A stretch of DNA of 64,000 nt. It comes from Nocardia suismassiliense (GTDB lineage: Bacteria > Actinomycetota > Actinomycetes > Mycobacteriales > Mycobacteriaceae). This document shows, one piece after another, positions 44,195 through 52,709 of this stretch. The notes beneath the pieces are model-generated. The model was not told the origin of the DNA. It saw only the letters and a program-made list of their open reading frames with translations, and did no database searches. The translations under genes and the position numbers were made by a program. The DNA lies in NCBI RefSeq assembly GCF_900269665.1, contig NZ_LT985361.1, positions 4,238,453-4,302,452 of the forward strand, in the 5' to 3' direction. Position 1 is the stretch's first letter; every line of letters begins with the position of its first letter.

Positions 44195-45618
44195 CCGTGA
44201 ACTTCCGCGACGGCTTGGTCATAAGAAACAGTGACCGCGCCCGGATGCCCCTGCCGATACCGCTGCACGGCAGCCGGTGTCGTGAACGGCAGGAAAGCGG
44301 CACCGTCGCGCACCCAGATCGCCTTGTCGGCGAACCACCGCGTACCCAGTTCGGCATCGGGGATGTAAGCGGCCCTGATGGCCTTGCCTTGTACCTTGGC
44401 CGCCTGCACCGCCCGCAGCAGGCATCCCGCATCGGCGGCCGGTTGCGGCCGTTCGGCACCATCGAGCCAGATCTCGCCCGCCGAGGCCGAATCCGTCACC
44501 GCCCGACCGCAGATCGGATCGGTGCGGCTGACCTGACTGGGATTCGTGGTCGACGCCACCGACTTGTCGTAGTCGCCGAAACCGTCCTCGGCGAACGCCT
44601 TACGCAGCGGCGCACTGTCGACGAACCCGTCGATGTCCAGCTCGGCGAAGTCGCCGATCGACTTCAGGTACCGCACATCACCTTTGAAGGCGTCGATCAA
44701 ACTCGGCTTGAGCGTGGTGTCGAAATGTGTTCCGCCCGGCCCGTTGTAGAGGTAGACGACCTCCTGCGGCAGCCCCGAACCGTCCGCGACGATCTTCGCG
44801 GCCTCGAACGGCTTATCCCGCAGGAACGCGGTCGCATCCAGTTGTGCCGCCAGAAACGCCTGCAACACCTCCGGATGCTCGGCCGTATATGCCCGGCGGG
44901 CAACGACGCCGTGGAAGGTCGGCACACCCAGTTCCGCACCGTCGTAGAGCAGTTTGGCCTTGTTCTGGAACACCAGCAGCCCCGGCCACGCGACGAACTG
45001 CGAAAGTGCCTGCACCTGATGCGATTCCAGCGCCGTCGCGCCGATCTGCGGCTGCTGATTCAGCACCTCGACACCCTTGCTCGCATCGATGCCCGCCCGG
45101 GTCAGCGCCTGCACCAGCGTGCCGTGCCCGGCCGAGCCCACGCTGGCCGAAACCTTGTGCCCGGCCAGGTCATTGATGCTCGTCGCGGCCGAATCCGGTG
45201 GCACGACCACCATATTGAGCGCGCCCTTCGGGTTGTACCCGGTCACCGAGACGAACGCGGTCTTCGCTCGCTCGTTGGCTTGGGTGCGAGATCCGTTGAT
45301 CAGCAACGGATAATCGCCCATCGACCCGATATCGATCTTCTCCGCGACCATCTGCGCGGTGATCGGCGCGCCGGTGTCGTAATCCTGCCACTCGACGTGA
45401 TACTTCGCGCCACCCCGGTCGGTGAGCTGCTGGAGTCGCCGTTCCAGATAACCCTGCGCCTTCAGTAGGGTGCCTGCGGTAACGGTGTTGATGGTCTTGG
45501 ACTGGTAGCCGATGACGACCTTGACGGTGCCGGACGGGGGGTCGCCGGAGCTGTCGAGTGAGCAGCCCGCGACAGTGAGCGCGGCGGCGAGGAGGACGGG
45601 AACGAGGCGTACTTTCAT
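44191..45618 (-). CDS. ABC substrate-binding lipoprotein fused to a NosL-like domain
   Basis: Exported lipoprotein of 475 residues. Lipobox LTVAGC with Cys19. Residues about 30-345 form an SsuA/NrtA-type binding protein (VVIGYQSKTINT, IDIGSMGDYPLLING). Residues about 366-475 resemble NosL, the copper-binding accessory protein of nitrous-oxide reductase: CGRAVTDSASAGEIWLDG (NosL has CGM.SD), ADAGCLLRAV, AAYIPDAELGTRWFADKA and a final FTTPAAVQRYRQGHPGAV. Cys370 and Cys399 could bind metal. The fusion suggests recognition of a metal-linked or thiol-type ligand. The NosL match is by eye. Confidence 0.8.
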   Translation of the reverse strand: MKVRLVPVLLAAALTVAGCSLDSSGDPPSGTVKVVIGYQSKTINTVTAGTLLKAQGYLERRLQQLTDRGGAKYHVEWQDYDTGAPITAQMVAEKIDIGSMGDYPLLINGSRTQANERAKTAFVSVTGYNPKGALNMVVVPPDSAATSINDLAGHKVSASVGSAGHGTLVQALTRAGIDASKGVEVLNQQPQIGATALESHQVQALSQFVAWPGLLVFQNKAKLLYDGAELGVPTFHGVVARRAYTAEHPEVLQAFLAAQLDATAFLRDKPFEAAKIVADGSGLPQEVVYLYNGPGGTHFDTTLKPSLIDAFKGDVRYLKSIGDFAELDIDGFVDSAPLRKAFAEDGFGDYDKSVASTTNPSQVSRTDPICGRAVTDSASAGEIWLDGAERPQPAADAGCLLRAVQAAKVQGKAIRAAYIPDAELGTRWFADKAIWVRDGAAFLPFTTPAAVQRYRQGHPGAVTVSYDQAVAEVHG

Positions 45619-45630
45619 CAGACTTCCAGA

Positions 45631-45858
45631 TCAGCGGAGCAGGTAGGGCATGTTGACGGTGACGGCGCCGGTCGGACAGCGGGCGGCGCACGGGCCGCAG
45701 TACCAGCACTCGTCCACGTGCATGAAGGCCTTACCGTTCTCGGGGTTGATCGCGAGCGAGTCGAGCGGGCAGATCTCGACGCACAGCGTGCAGCCCTGAA
45801 TGCACAGCGATTCGTCGATGGTCACCGGGATATCGGTGCGCTGGTTCACGAGTGCCAT
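45631..45858 (-). CDS. 2[4Fe-4S] ferredoxin, AprB-like
   Basis: Ferredoxin of 75 residues. Two cluster motifs are complete: Cys19, 23, 26, 30 (CIQGCTLCVEICP) and Cys51, 54, 57, 61 (CWYCGPCAARCP). The longer C-x3-C spacing in the first motif and the CWYCGPC motif resemble adenylylsulfate reductase beta, though the AprB C-terminal tail is missing. ATG 45858 directly follows the GntR stop, and the lipoprotein gene begins 12 bases later. It probably donates or takes electrons for the AprA-like flavoprotein at the operon's far end. Confidence 0.88.
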   Translation of the reverse strand: MALVNQRTDIPVTIDESLCIQGCTLCVEICPLDSLAINPENGKAFMHVDECWYCGPCAARCPTGAVTVNMPYLLR

Positions 45859-46632
45859 CTAGCGGACCTTCCATTCGGGGGTGCTTCGGGTCAGGTTGCC
45901 GCGCATGGTGATTCGGTCACCGCGCAGGCGGATGTCCTCGAGGTCGACCGGGCGGCCGTCGTCGAGGTGGGTCAGCCGTTCGAGCATCAACAGCGGTGCG
46001 CCGCCGGGGATGTCGAGGGTGGAGGCGGTGTGCGGGTCGGCGGGAACCGCCTCCAGTGCCAGCTCGGCGTGCCCGAGCGAGTGGCCGCTGATCTGCTCGA
46101 GCAGCACGAAGATGTCGGTGTGCGCCAGGTCGTGGCCGAGGATTTCGGTGCCGATATCGGGCGCCAGGTAGGTGAGATCCAGGCTCAGCGGTAGATCCGC
46201 GAGGTAACGGAGCCGTTCGAGGTAGACCACGCGTTCCCCGGGAGCCAGCTGTAGTCGGCGCGCGACGGCAGCCGGCGCGGTGACGTGCATGGCGGCCCGC
46301 ACCTCGTTGCGCACCGTGCCGTGGCCCTTGAACGTCTCCTGCAGGCCGAGCAGCGCGTCGAGGCCGTGATCGTACTTGCGGGTCGCCACCCGGGTGCCGA
46401 CCTTCGGCAGCCGGTCGATCAGCCCCTCGTCCTTGAGCAGGGCGAGCGCCTCACGCACGGTGTTACGCGACGCCTCGAACTCTGTCGCCAACTGCTGTTC
46501 GCTCGGCACCCCGTCGTCGAAGGCGCCCGCGTGCACCTGATGCCGGAGCAGATCGGCGACCCGCCGCGCTTGATCGGCGCGGGAGCGCCGCATCGGCGTG
46601 GGTTCCGCCGCCTTTCCATCGCTGACCTGCAT
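45859..46632 (-). CDS. GntR-family regulator with UTRA domain
   Basis: Repressor of 257 residues. N-terminal winged helix (VPSEQQLATEFEASRNTVREALALLKDEGLI) and a C-terminal UTRA ligand domain (APGERVVYLERLRYLADLPLSLDLTYL) place it in the HutC subfamily. It is the first gene of the operon, with the ferredoxin gene starting one base after its stop, so it is autoregulated with the transport and redox genes. The ligand is probably the imported compound or its product. The 195 bases upstream hold no gene; no palindrome was clear to me. Confidence 0.9.
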   Translation of the reverse strand: MQVSDGKAAEPTPMRRSRADQARRVADLLRHQVHAGAFDDGVPSEQQLATEFEASRNTVREALALLKDEGLIDRLPKVGTRVATRKYDHGLDALLGLQETFKGHGTVRNEVRAAMHVTAPAAVARRLQLAPGERVVYLERLRYLADLPLSLDLTYLAPDIGTEILGHDLAHTDIFVLLEQISGHSLGHAELALEAVPADPHTASTLDIPGGAPLLMLERLTHLDDGRPVDLEDIRLRGDRITMRGNLTRSTPEWKVR

Positions 46633-46827
46633 GGACAGCGACGATAGTGTGGATTCGGCGGCTCGATTCCCGGCGCGGGGCTGAGCGAAAATCAGGGGAT
46701 GTTATTGCGCCGTGCGCTCCGTCGCTCCGACCTGGTGAAATGTCCGGTCCGCACGCTATTACGCCACCTTGGCGCGACGGGACCGGATTCGGATCATGCC
46801 GATCGGAATGCGGCAAACGAGTGCGCG

Positions 46828-47820
46828 TTACCGGGGACCGTACGTATTGAGGAACAGCACCGGCCCCGCACCGAAAAAGTCAGCGGTATCCAGGTGCAGT
46901 GCCGCGGCCAATGCCTTGGCGGTGTACACAGTTTCGAGCTGGAGCCCGTCCTGCGCGGCGAGGGTCTGCGCCTCGTGGGCGGCGGGGGTGGGGTGACCGT
47001 AGCCGGGGCCGAGCCAGTCCGTGGTGATGGTCAGGTCGTCGGGGCGTAGGCCGGTCGGCTCGAATCGTGCACCGCGCGACCGCAACAGCCGCTCCGCACG
47101 CTGGGCCAGGCGGACGATGTGCGGGGCATCGAGGGGGAGTGCGTCGTTCACTACGACGCCGACAACCCGGGTGCTGAGCCCGGCCAGCCGCAGGCCGAGC
47201 GCCAAACCCGCTGCCGTGCCGCCGGATCCGACGGCTGTCACGATGTGGCTCGGCTCCGGCATCGCACCCGCGGCAACTTGCTCGGCCAATTCGAGCGCCC
47301 CTTCGACATAACCGAGCGCGCCGATCGGCGACGAGCCACCCACCGGCAGGTAGTAGGGCCGCTGACGGCCCCGCATGTGCCGCAGGTACAACCACGGAGC
47401 CGTCAGCAGGGTGCGCCGCTTGGTGTGCGTGAAATGCACTGTGGCGCCCGAGTTCTCCAGTCGCCGCAGTTGCACCCGGACATGGTCGTCCATCGGCTGG
47501 TCGACCAGCGCGAGCACCGTCTCGATGCCCTGCTCCCGGCCGTAGAGTGCGGTGGCGAGCCCCCAGTTGGTGCCGGTGCCACCGACGGTGAAGATCGTCC
47601 GTGCGCCGCGCCGATGCGCCTCGGGCAGTAGCCATTCCAGCTTGCGGACCTTGTTGCCGCCCCAGCCGCCGTCGCCGTAGCGTCCGTCGTCCTTGCACCA
47701 CAGCGCAGCTCCGGTGCCGACGTCGAGCCGGCGGATCGGGGTCGGCGCGGTACCGAGCCGCACATAGGGCAGCGAGTCGGTGAGGTCAGGAAAACGCTGG
47801 TGCAGCAATGCGTCCGACAT
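46828..47820 (-). CDS. PLP-dependent D-cysteine desulfhydrase / ACC deaminase-family enzyme
   Basis: Fold-type II PLP enzyme of 330 residues. The Schiff-base lysine is in WGGNKVRKLEWLL, and the phosphate loop is in AVGSGGTAAGLALGL. The family includes 1-aminocyclopropane-1-carboxylate deaminase and D-cysteine desulfhydrase; residues alone do not decide. ATG 47820 lies one base past the stop of the upstream TetR gene, so the two are co-transcribed. It sits beside the AprAB-like operon; a link through sulfur (sulfide from D-cysteine) is tempting but unproven. Confidence 0.82.
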   Translation of the reverse strand: MSDALLHQRFPDLTDSLPYVRLGTAPTPIRRLDVGTGAALWCKDDGRYGDGGWGGNKVRKLEWLLPEAHRRGARTIFTVGGTGTNWGLATALYGREQGIETVLALVDQPMDDHVRVQLRRLENSGATVHFTHTKRRTLLTAPWLYLRHMRGRQRPYYLPVGGSSPIGALGYVEGALELAEQVAAGAMPEPSHIVTAVGSGGTAAGLALGLRLAGLSTRVVGVVVNDALPLDAPHIVRLAQRAERLLRSRGARFEPTGLRPDDLTITTDWLGPGYGHPTPAAHEAQTLAAQDGLQLETVYTAKALAAALHLDTADFFGAGPVLFLNTYGPR

Positions 47821-47821
47821 G

Positions 47822-48448
47822 TCAGCTTCCCGTGGCAGGTCTCGTAATCGCCTCGGGGATGCCGAGCAGCGCGGCCTGCACCTCGTGCAGCCGGTCGACA
47901 TCCCCGCTGATGCCTGCGACATTATCGTTGTACAGGAACGCCTCGCCGAGCCGGACCAGTGCGTAGGCGAGCAGGTCCGGCTCGACCGGCGGTCGGTAGC
48001 CGTCCTCCCGCTCGGCTCGGGCGATCAGCTCGCGCACGGTGGCGACCACCAGTGGCTGCACCGGTCCCTCGGTCGCGGTGAGGATCCGCAGTCCGGACAG
48101 CGGCTCGTTCTCGAAGTACCGCCGGAACGGCACGTTGTCGGTCATCCAGCGATTGACCCGATACAGCACGTCGAGGATGCGCCGGGCCCCGGTCGAGCGC
48201 CGCCGGGCGTCGGCGCGGGTGAGCAGCGCGGCGAACTCGCCGGCCAGCACCGTGCCGAGCACTCCCTCGCGGGACCCGAACCAGCGGTAGACCGAGGCGC
48301 GGCTGAGCCCGAGCTCGGCCGCGATGGCCTGGATGTCCACCCGTTCACCGGCGAGGAAGGCCTGGCGGGCCAGCGCGATGACCTGTTCGCGGGTCGCCGA
48401 CGCCGGTCGTCCTGGTGGGCGGGTGGTTCGCTGGCTCGGGGTGGTCAT
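47822..48448 (-). CDS. TetR-family regulator, QsdR type
   Basis: Repressor of 208 residues. Helix-turn-helix: VDIQAIAAELGLSRASVYRWFGSREGVLG; the C-terminal domain (PVEPDLLAYALVRLGEAFLYND) resembles the QsdR group. ATG 48448 is chosen over ATG 48463 because the latter would place the operator-like repeat inside the gene. A GGTACA/TGTACC repeat lies nine bases upstream. Co-transcribed with the PLP enzyme, which it likely regulates with itself. Confidence 0.88.
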   Translation of the reverse strand: MTTPSQRTTRPPGRPASATREQVIALARQAFLAGERVDIQAIAAELGLSRASVYRWFGSREGVLGTVLAGEFAALLTRADARRRSTGARRILDVLYRVNRWMTDNVPFRRYFENEPLSGLRILTATEGPVQPLVVATVRELIARAEREDGYRPPVEPDLLAYALVRLGEAFLYNDNVAGISGDVDRLHEVQAALLGIPEAITRPATGS

Positions 48449-48456
48449 CGAAAAAT

Positions 48457-48480
48457 GGTACATCCTCCCATGCGTGTACC
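48457..48480. promoter_or_regulatory. inverted repeat upstream of the QsdR-type regulator
   Basis: GGTACA, 12 bases, TGTACC, just before the start at 48448 and after the stop of the acyl-CoA dehydrogenase. Probably the autoregulatory operator and promoter region. The same hexamers in the opposite order occur at 63463-63479. Confidence 0.55.
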
Positions 48481-48483
48481 GAA

Positions 48484-50280
48484 TCAGAACCAGGCGTCGC
48501 GCATCTCGAGGGTGGTGGTGTCGAGGCGGGCCAGCAGGTCCAATGCCGGTGCCGTCTTGGGCAGTTCGAACCGGTAGAAATACCGCGCCGCGTGCCGCTT
48601 GCCGTCGTAGAAGTCGCCGGTGTGCCCGGCGGCGGCCAGCAGCTGCTCCAGCCAGATCCAGGCCAGCACCAGATGGCCGAAGGCTTCGAGGTAGACCGAG
48701 CTGTTCGCCAGCGCGGCCTCGACGTCACCGCCGGCGAACAATGCCGCGGTCACCTCGACCAGCCGCTGCCACGCCGCATCCAGCTGCGCGGCCAGCTCGG
48801 CCGCCTCGCCACCGGCCGCGCGGGCGGCGGTCACGGTGTTCTGCACCCGGCCGGCGAGCGCGATCAGGCTCGCACCGCCCTGCTGGGTTACCTTGCGCCC
48901 CAGCAGATCCAGGCCCTGGATGCCGTGCGTGCCCTCGTGGATCGGGTTGAGGCGGTTGTCCCGGTAGTGCTGTTCGACGTTGTACTCGCGGGTGTAGCCG
49001 TAACCGCCGAGCACCTGGATGGCGAGGTTGTTCGCCTCCAGGCACCACTGCGACGGCCAGCTCTTGGCGATCGGGGTCAGGATGTCGAGCAGCAGGGTGA
49101 GCGCCCGCTTCTCCTCGTCCGAGTCGGCGGTGTGCTGCTCGTCGACCAGCCGGGCGCAGTAGAGCACCAGCCCCAGCGCGCCCTCGGTGTAGGCCTTCTG
49201 CGCCAACAACATTCGCTTGACGTCGGCGTGCTCGATGATCGGCCGCTGCGGCGCCGACGGGTCGGCGGGCAGCTTGGCCCGGCCCTGCGTGCGCGTGCGG
49301 GCGTAGTCGAGGGATTCGAGGTAGCCGGTGTAGCCGAGCGCCGTCGCGACCAGGCCGACGCCGATGCGCGCCTCGTTCATCATGTGGAACATGTAGGACA
49401 GCCCGCGGTGCGGTTCGCCGACCAGGTAGCCGACGGCGCCCGCCGCGCCACCCGGGGTCCAGCGGCCCTCGCCGAAGTTCAGCACGGTGTTGACGGTGCC
49501 GCGGAAGCCCATCTTGTGATTGAGTCCGGCCAGCGCGACATCGTTGCGCTCACCGACCGCGCCGTCGTCGTCGACCAGGAACCGCGGCACGACGAACAGC
49601 GAGATGCCCTTGGTGCCCGCCGGGCCGCCGGGGATCTTCGCCAGCACCAGGTGCACGATGTTCTCGCCGAGTTCGTGATCGCCGCCGGAGATCCACATCT
49701 TGGTGCCGAACAGCCGGTAGGTGCCGTCGTCCTGCGGTTCGGCCCGGGTGACGATATCGGCCAGTGACGAACCGGCCTGCGGCTCGGACAGGCACATCGT
49801 GCCGAAGAACCGGCCCTCCAGCATCGGGCGCACGAACCGCTCGGTGAACTCCGGACCGGTATGGCTGAGCAGCAGGTTCGCGTTCGCGACGGTGAGGAAC
49901 GAGTAGCCCGAGGTGCCCGGGTTGGCCGCCTGGAACCAGGCATAACTGGCCTGCGCGACGGTGACCGGCAGCTGCGCGCCGCCGAGGTCGTAATCCATTG
50001 CCGCCGCGGGCAATCCGGCCTTGGCGAAGGCGGCCAGCGCCGTGGCCACCTCGGGAATGATGGTGACCCGTTCACCGTCGAAGGTCGGCTCGTTCGCGTC
50101 GTTGAGTTTGTTGTGCGGCGCAAAGTATTTGGTGGCCAGCTGCTCGCTGAGCTCGAGCACGGCATCGAAGGTCTCGCGCGAATGATCGGCGTAGCGCCCA
50201 CGTTTGGTGAGCTCCTCGACGTTCAGCCACTCGTAGAGCAGGAAATCGAGATCGCGCCGGGAGAGCAGCGTCGAGCGCAT
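48484..50280 (-). CDS. acyl-CoA dehydrogenase, long FadE5-like type
   Basis: Flavin dehydrogenase of 598 residues, longer than the usual 380-400 because of N- and C-terminal extensions, as in mycobacterial FadE5. FAD and substrate motifs are FGTMCLSEPQAGSSLADI and the KMWISGGDHEL strand; the YTREYNVEQHYRDNRLNPIHEGTHGIQ segment matches the FAD-binding C-terminal helices, with the glutamate in HEGT near the catalytic base site. It oxidises an acyl-CoA to the enoyl form. ATG 50280 follows AGGACGG. The CoA-transferase gene upstream points the same way. Confidence 0.9.
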   Translation of the reverse strand: MRSTLLSRRDLDFLLYEWLNVEELTKRGRYADHSRETFDAVLELSEQLATKYFAPHNKLNDANEPTFDGERVTIIPEVATALAAFAKAGLPAAAMDYDLGGAQLPVTVAQASYAWFQAANPGTSGYSFLTVANANLLLSHTGPEFTERFVRPMLEGRFFGTMCLSEPQAGSSLADIVTRAEPQDDGTYRLFGTKMWISGGDHELGENIVHLVLAKIPGGPAGTKGISLFVVPRFLVDDDGAVGERNDVALAGLNHKMGFRGTVNTVLNFGEGRWTPGGAAGAVGYLVGEPHRGLSYMFHMMNEARIGVGLVATALGYTGYLESLDYARTRTQGRAKLPADPSAPQRPIIEHADVKRMLLAQKAYTEGALGLVLYCARLVDEQHTADSDEEKRALTLLLDILTPIAKSWPSQWCLEANNLAIQVLGGYGYTREYNVEQHYRDNRLNPIHEGTHGIQGLDLLGRKVTQQGGASLIALAGRVQNTVTAARAAGGEAAELAAQLDAAWQRLVEVTAALFAGGDVEAALANSSVYLEAFGHLVLAWIWLEQLLAAAGHTGDFYDGKRHAARYFYRFELPKTAPALDLLARLDTTTLEMRDAWF

Positions 50281-50395
50281 CAGCCGTCCTTTCGAGACAT
50301 GTGCCGACCACTGTATCTTACGGTTCGCGCGGATGCAGTGGCCCGGCCATGGATCGAAGGTAGCGGACGGGAAGGCGCTTCGAGTCGAACTCGGA

Positions 50396-51517
50396 TCAGC
50401 TGGTCACCCGTTCGATATGGTCGGCGTGAACGCCCCAGCCGGACAGCAGCTTTCGCACCTGCTCCGGGTCCGAGCTGAGTGGAGCGGGCGGGTCGACCGG
50501 GGTGCGGTCGAACCGCGGCGCCGGTGCGGGCTGGAGTACGCCGTCGACCTCGATGAACGCGTTGCGGGCCTGGTTGTGCGGGTGCTCATGGGCTTCCCAC
50601 GGACTCAGCACCGGCGCAACGCAGGCATCGGAACCGGCGAAGATCTCGGCCCACTCGTCCCGGGTGCGTTCCTTGAACTTCGCGCCGAGCACCTCCTTGA
50701 GCTGCGGCCAGCCGTTCTTGTCGAGCTGGAACGGCAGCTCCGGATCGTCGATGCCGAGGAGGGCGGGCATCTGGTTGTAGAACGGGATCTCCACGCAGCC
50801 GACCGCGAGGTACCCGCCGTCGGCGCACTCGTAGGTGTCGTAGAACGGAGCGCCGCCGTCGAGCATGTTCTCGCCACGCGGGAAGTTCCACAGGCCGAGG
50901 TGGTGCAGCCCGTGCATGGACGCGGTGAACAGGGCGGAACCGTCGACCATGGCCGCGTCGATCACCTGCCCCTTGCCGGAACGTTCCCGTTCGTACAGCG
51001 CCCCGAGCACGCCGAGCGCCAGCAGCAGGCCACCACCCGCGTAGTCGCCGAGCATATTGGCCGGCGGTACCGGCGGCTCCCCGGCGCGGCCGACCAACCC
51101 GAGCGCGCCGGAGATCGCGATGTAATCGATGTCGTGCCCGGCGGTGCGGGCCAGCGGGCCGCCCTGGCCCCAGCCGGTCATCCGGCCGTAGATCAGGCGC
51201 GGGTTACGCGCGGCGAGCTCGGCGGGGCCGAAACCGAGGCGTTCGGCGACACCGGGACGGAACCCCTCGATGAGCACATCGGCATGGTCGGCGAGCGCGA
51301 GCAGCGTCTCACGATCCGCGGGTTGCTTGAGATCCAGTGTGATGGCGTGCTTTCCGCGATCCAGCGGTCCCTCCGGCGAGACGATGCCCGCGCCGGGTGC
51401 GCCGCCACGGTCCACGCGCAGCACCTCCGCGCCGAGATCGGCCAGGATCATCGCGCCGAACGGGCCGGGCGCGAGACTGGCGATCTCGATGACTTTCACT
51501 CCGTGCAGTGGTCCCAT
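50396..51517 (-). CDS. CaiB/BaiF (family III) CoA-transferase or alpha-methylacyl-CoA racemase
   Basis: Family III CoA enzyme of 373 residues. The opening (GVKVIEIASLAPGPFGAMILADLGAEV LRVDR) and the catalytic Asp in ISGALGLVG-flanking segments and GGGLLLALGVLGAL fit the family; the interlocked-dimer fold is expected. Members transfer CoA between acids or racemise alpha-methylacyl-CoA; the similarity cannot choose. ATG 51517 follows GGAGAC. It lies between an acyl-CoA dehydrogenase and an APH-like kinase, consistent with degradation of a branched or steroid-side-chain acid. Confidence 0.85.
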   Translation of the reverse strand: MGPLHGVKVIEIASLAPGPFGAMILADLGAEVLRVDRGGAPGAGIVSPEGPLDRGKHAITLDLKQPADRETLLALADHADVLIEGFRPGVAERLGFGPAELAARNPRLIYGRMTGWGQGGPLARTAGHDIDYIAISGALGLVGRAGEPPVPPANMLGDYAGGGLLLALGVLGALYERERSGKGQVIDAAMVDGSALFTASMHGLHHLGLWNFPRGENMLDGGAPFYDTYECADGGYLAVGCVEIPFYNQMPALLGIDDPELPFQLDKNGWPQLKEVLGAKFKERTRDEWAEIFAGSDACVAPVLSPWEAHEHPHNQARNAFIEVDGVLQPAPAPRFDRTPVDPPAPLSSDPEQVRKLLSGWGVHADHIERVTS

Positions 51518-51656
51518 GTCTCCGCTCTCTGTCGTCCTCGACGAGGGCACGCGGCCACGGCCGAACCCCGCCCGTCCGGATCGGTGTTCCCGAGGCTAGG
51601 CCGGTTGCGGGGTACGGCCAATGACCGTCGCGCTCGGAAGGGGATGACCGTAGCGC

Positions 51657-52709
51657 TCAGTTTTCGTACGCCTCCCCACCGAGCAGTAACTCCAGCCGCG
51701 CGACCGCCACCGCCGACAGGTCGCCCATGTCGAGGTAGCTCGATATCCGGAGCAGCGCGACGGAGAGCAGGACCGCGCCGAGGATCTCGTTGTAGCGCAG
51801 CCGCCGGACCGGGCGGCCGGTGGCGGCTTCGTAGCGTGCGATGGTGTGCGCGCGGGTCGGTGTGCCGGGCAGGCGCGGCTTGCCGAGGTATTCGCTGGAC
51901 ACCCAGTCGGTGAGCAGCAGCCAGGCGAGGTCGGCTTCGGGGTCGCCGAGGTGGCCGACCTCCCAGTCGAGCGCGCCGATCACCGCGTAGTCGTTGTCGT
52001 AGAGCATGTTCGACAGCCGGGAGTCGCCCCAGCAGAGGGCGAGGTGCTCGGGGTCGTAGCGGTTGTCGCGGAGCCAGGTGATCGCCCGCTCGATGGTGTC
52101 GGGGATGTGCGGTGCCGCCCAGTGCACCGCCCAGTCGAGATAGTTGACGGCCTGTTCGACGGGGTGGCTGCCGAACCGGGGGAGGCGCAGGAAGTCCAGC
52201 CGCAGCGCCGCCGGATCGAGTTGGTGCAACCGGGCCATGGTGTCGACGCAGCCCCACCACATCGTCGTTCGCTCGTGCGGTGCGGCCGCCAGGTACATGC
52301 CCGATTCGTGGTACGGCGGTACATCGCTCGGTGTCCGGCCGCCCTCGATGCGGTCCATGATCAGGTAGGGGCTGCCGAGGTCGGCGGTGCCGGTGTCGAC
52401 CCAGCGCACCGCCGGCACCGGAATGCCGGTGGGCGCAAGGCGTTTCATCACGACGAACTGACGGCGCAGATCGTAGTCGGGAAACAGCGGCACCTCGGGC
52501 GGCCGTCGGAACACCAAGCCGAGCGGTGCGTCCGCGCCATCGATACCGTCGACGGTGAAAAGGTAAGTGTCGGAGGCGAAGCCCTGCTCCGCGCGCTGCC
52601 AGCCGACGATGGTGGCCTGGTCGGCGTGCGGAATGCGCTGGCGGATCACCTTTTCCAGCAGTGGGGGCAGCTGGTCCGGGGTCGGACGTACGGTCATCGC
52701 GGTCACCAT
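51657..52709 (-). CDS. APH-fold phosphotransferase (ACAD10-like)
   Basis: Aminoglycoside-phosphotransferase-fold protein of 350 residues. The catalytic loop LALCWGDSRLSNMLYD (Asp and Asn in the kinase pattern) and the metal motif ALDWEVGHLGDPEADLAW are present. In actinobacteria these accompany acyl-CoA dehydrogenases and are thought to phosphorylate hydroxyacids or hydroxyacyl-CoAs, rather than antibiotics. Starts at 52709, 52706 or 52697 are possible; GTG 52706 overlaps the previous stop in GTGA. Part of the leftward CoA cluster. Confidence 0.82.
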   Translation of the reverse strand: MVTAMTVRPTPDQLPPLLEKVIRQRIPHADQATIVGWQRAEQGFASDTYLFTVDGIDGADAPLGLVFRRPPEVPLFPDYDLRRQFVVMKRLAPTGIPVPAVRWVDTGTADLGSPYLIMDRIEGGRTPSDVPPYHESGMYLAAAPHERTTMWWGCVDTMARLHQLDPAALRLDFLRLPRFGSHPVEQAVNYLDWAVHWAAPHIPDTIERAITWLRDNRYDPEHLALCWGDSRLSNMLYDNDYAVIGALDWEVGHLGDPEADLAWLLLTDWVSSEYLGKPRLPGTPTRAHTIARYEAATGRPVRRLRYNEILGAVLLSVALLRISSYLDMGDLSAVAVARLELLLGGEAYEN

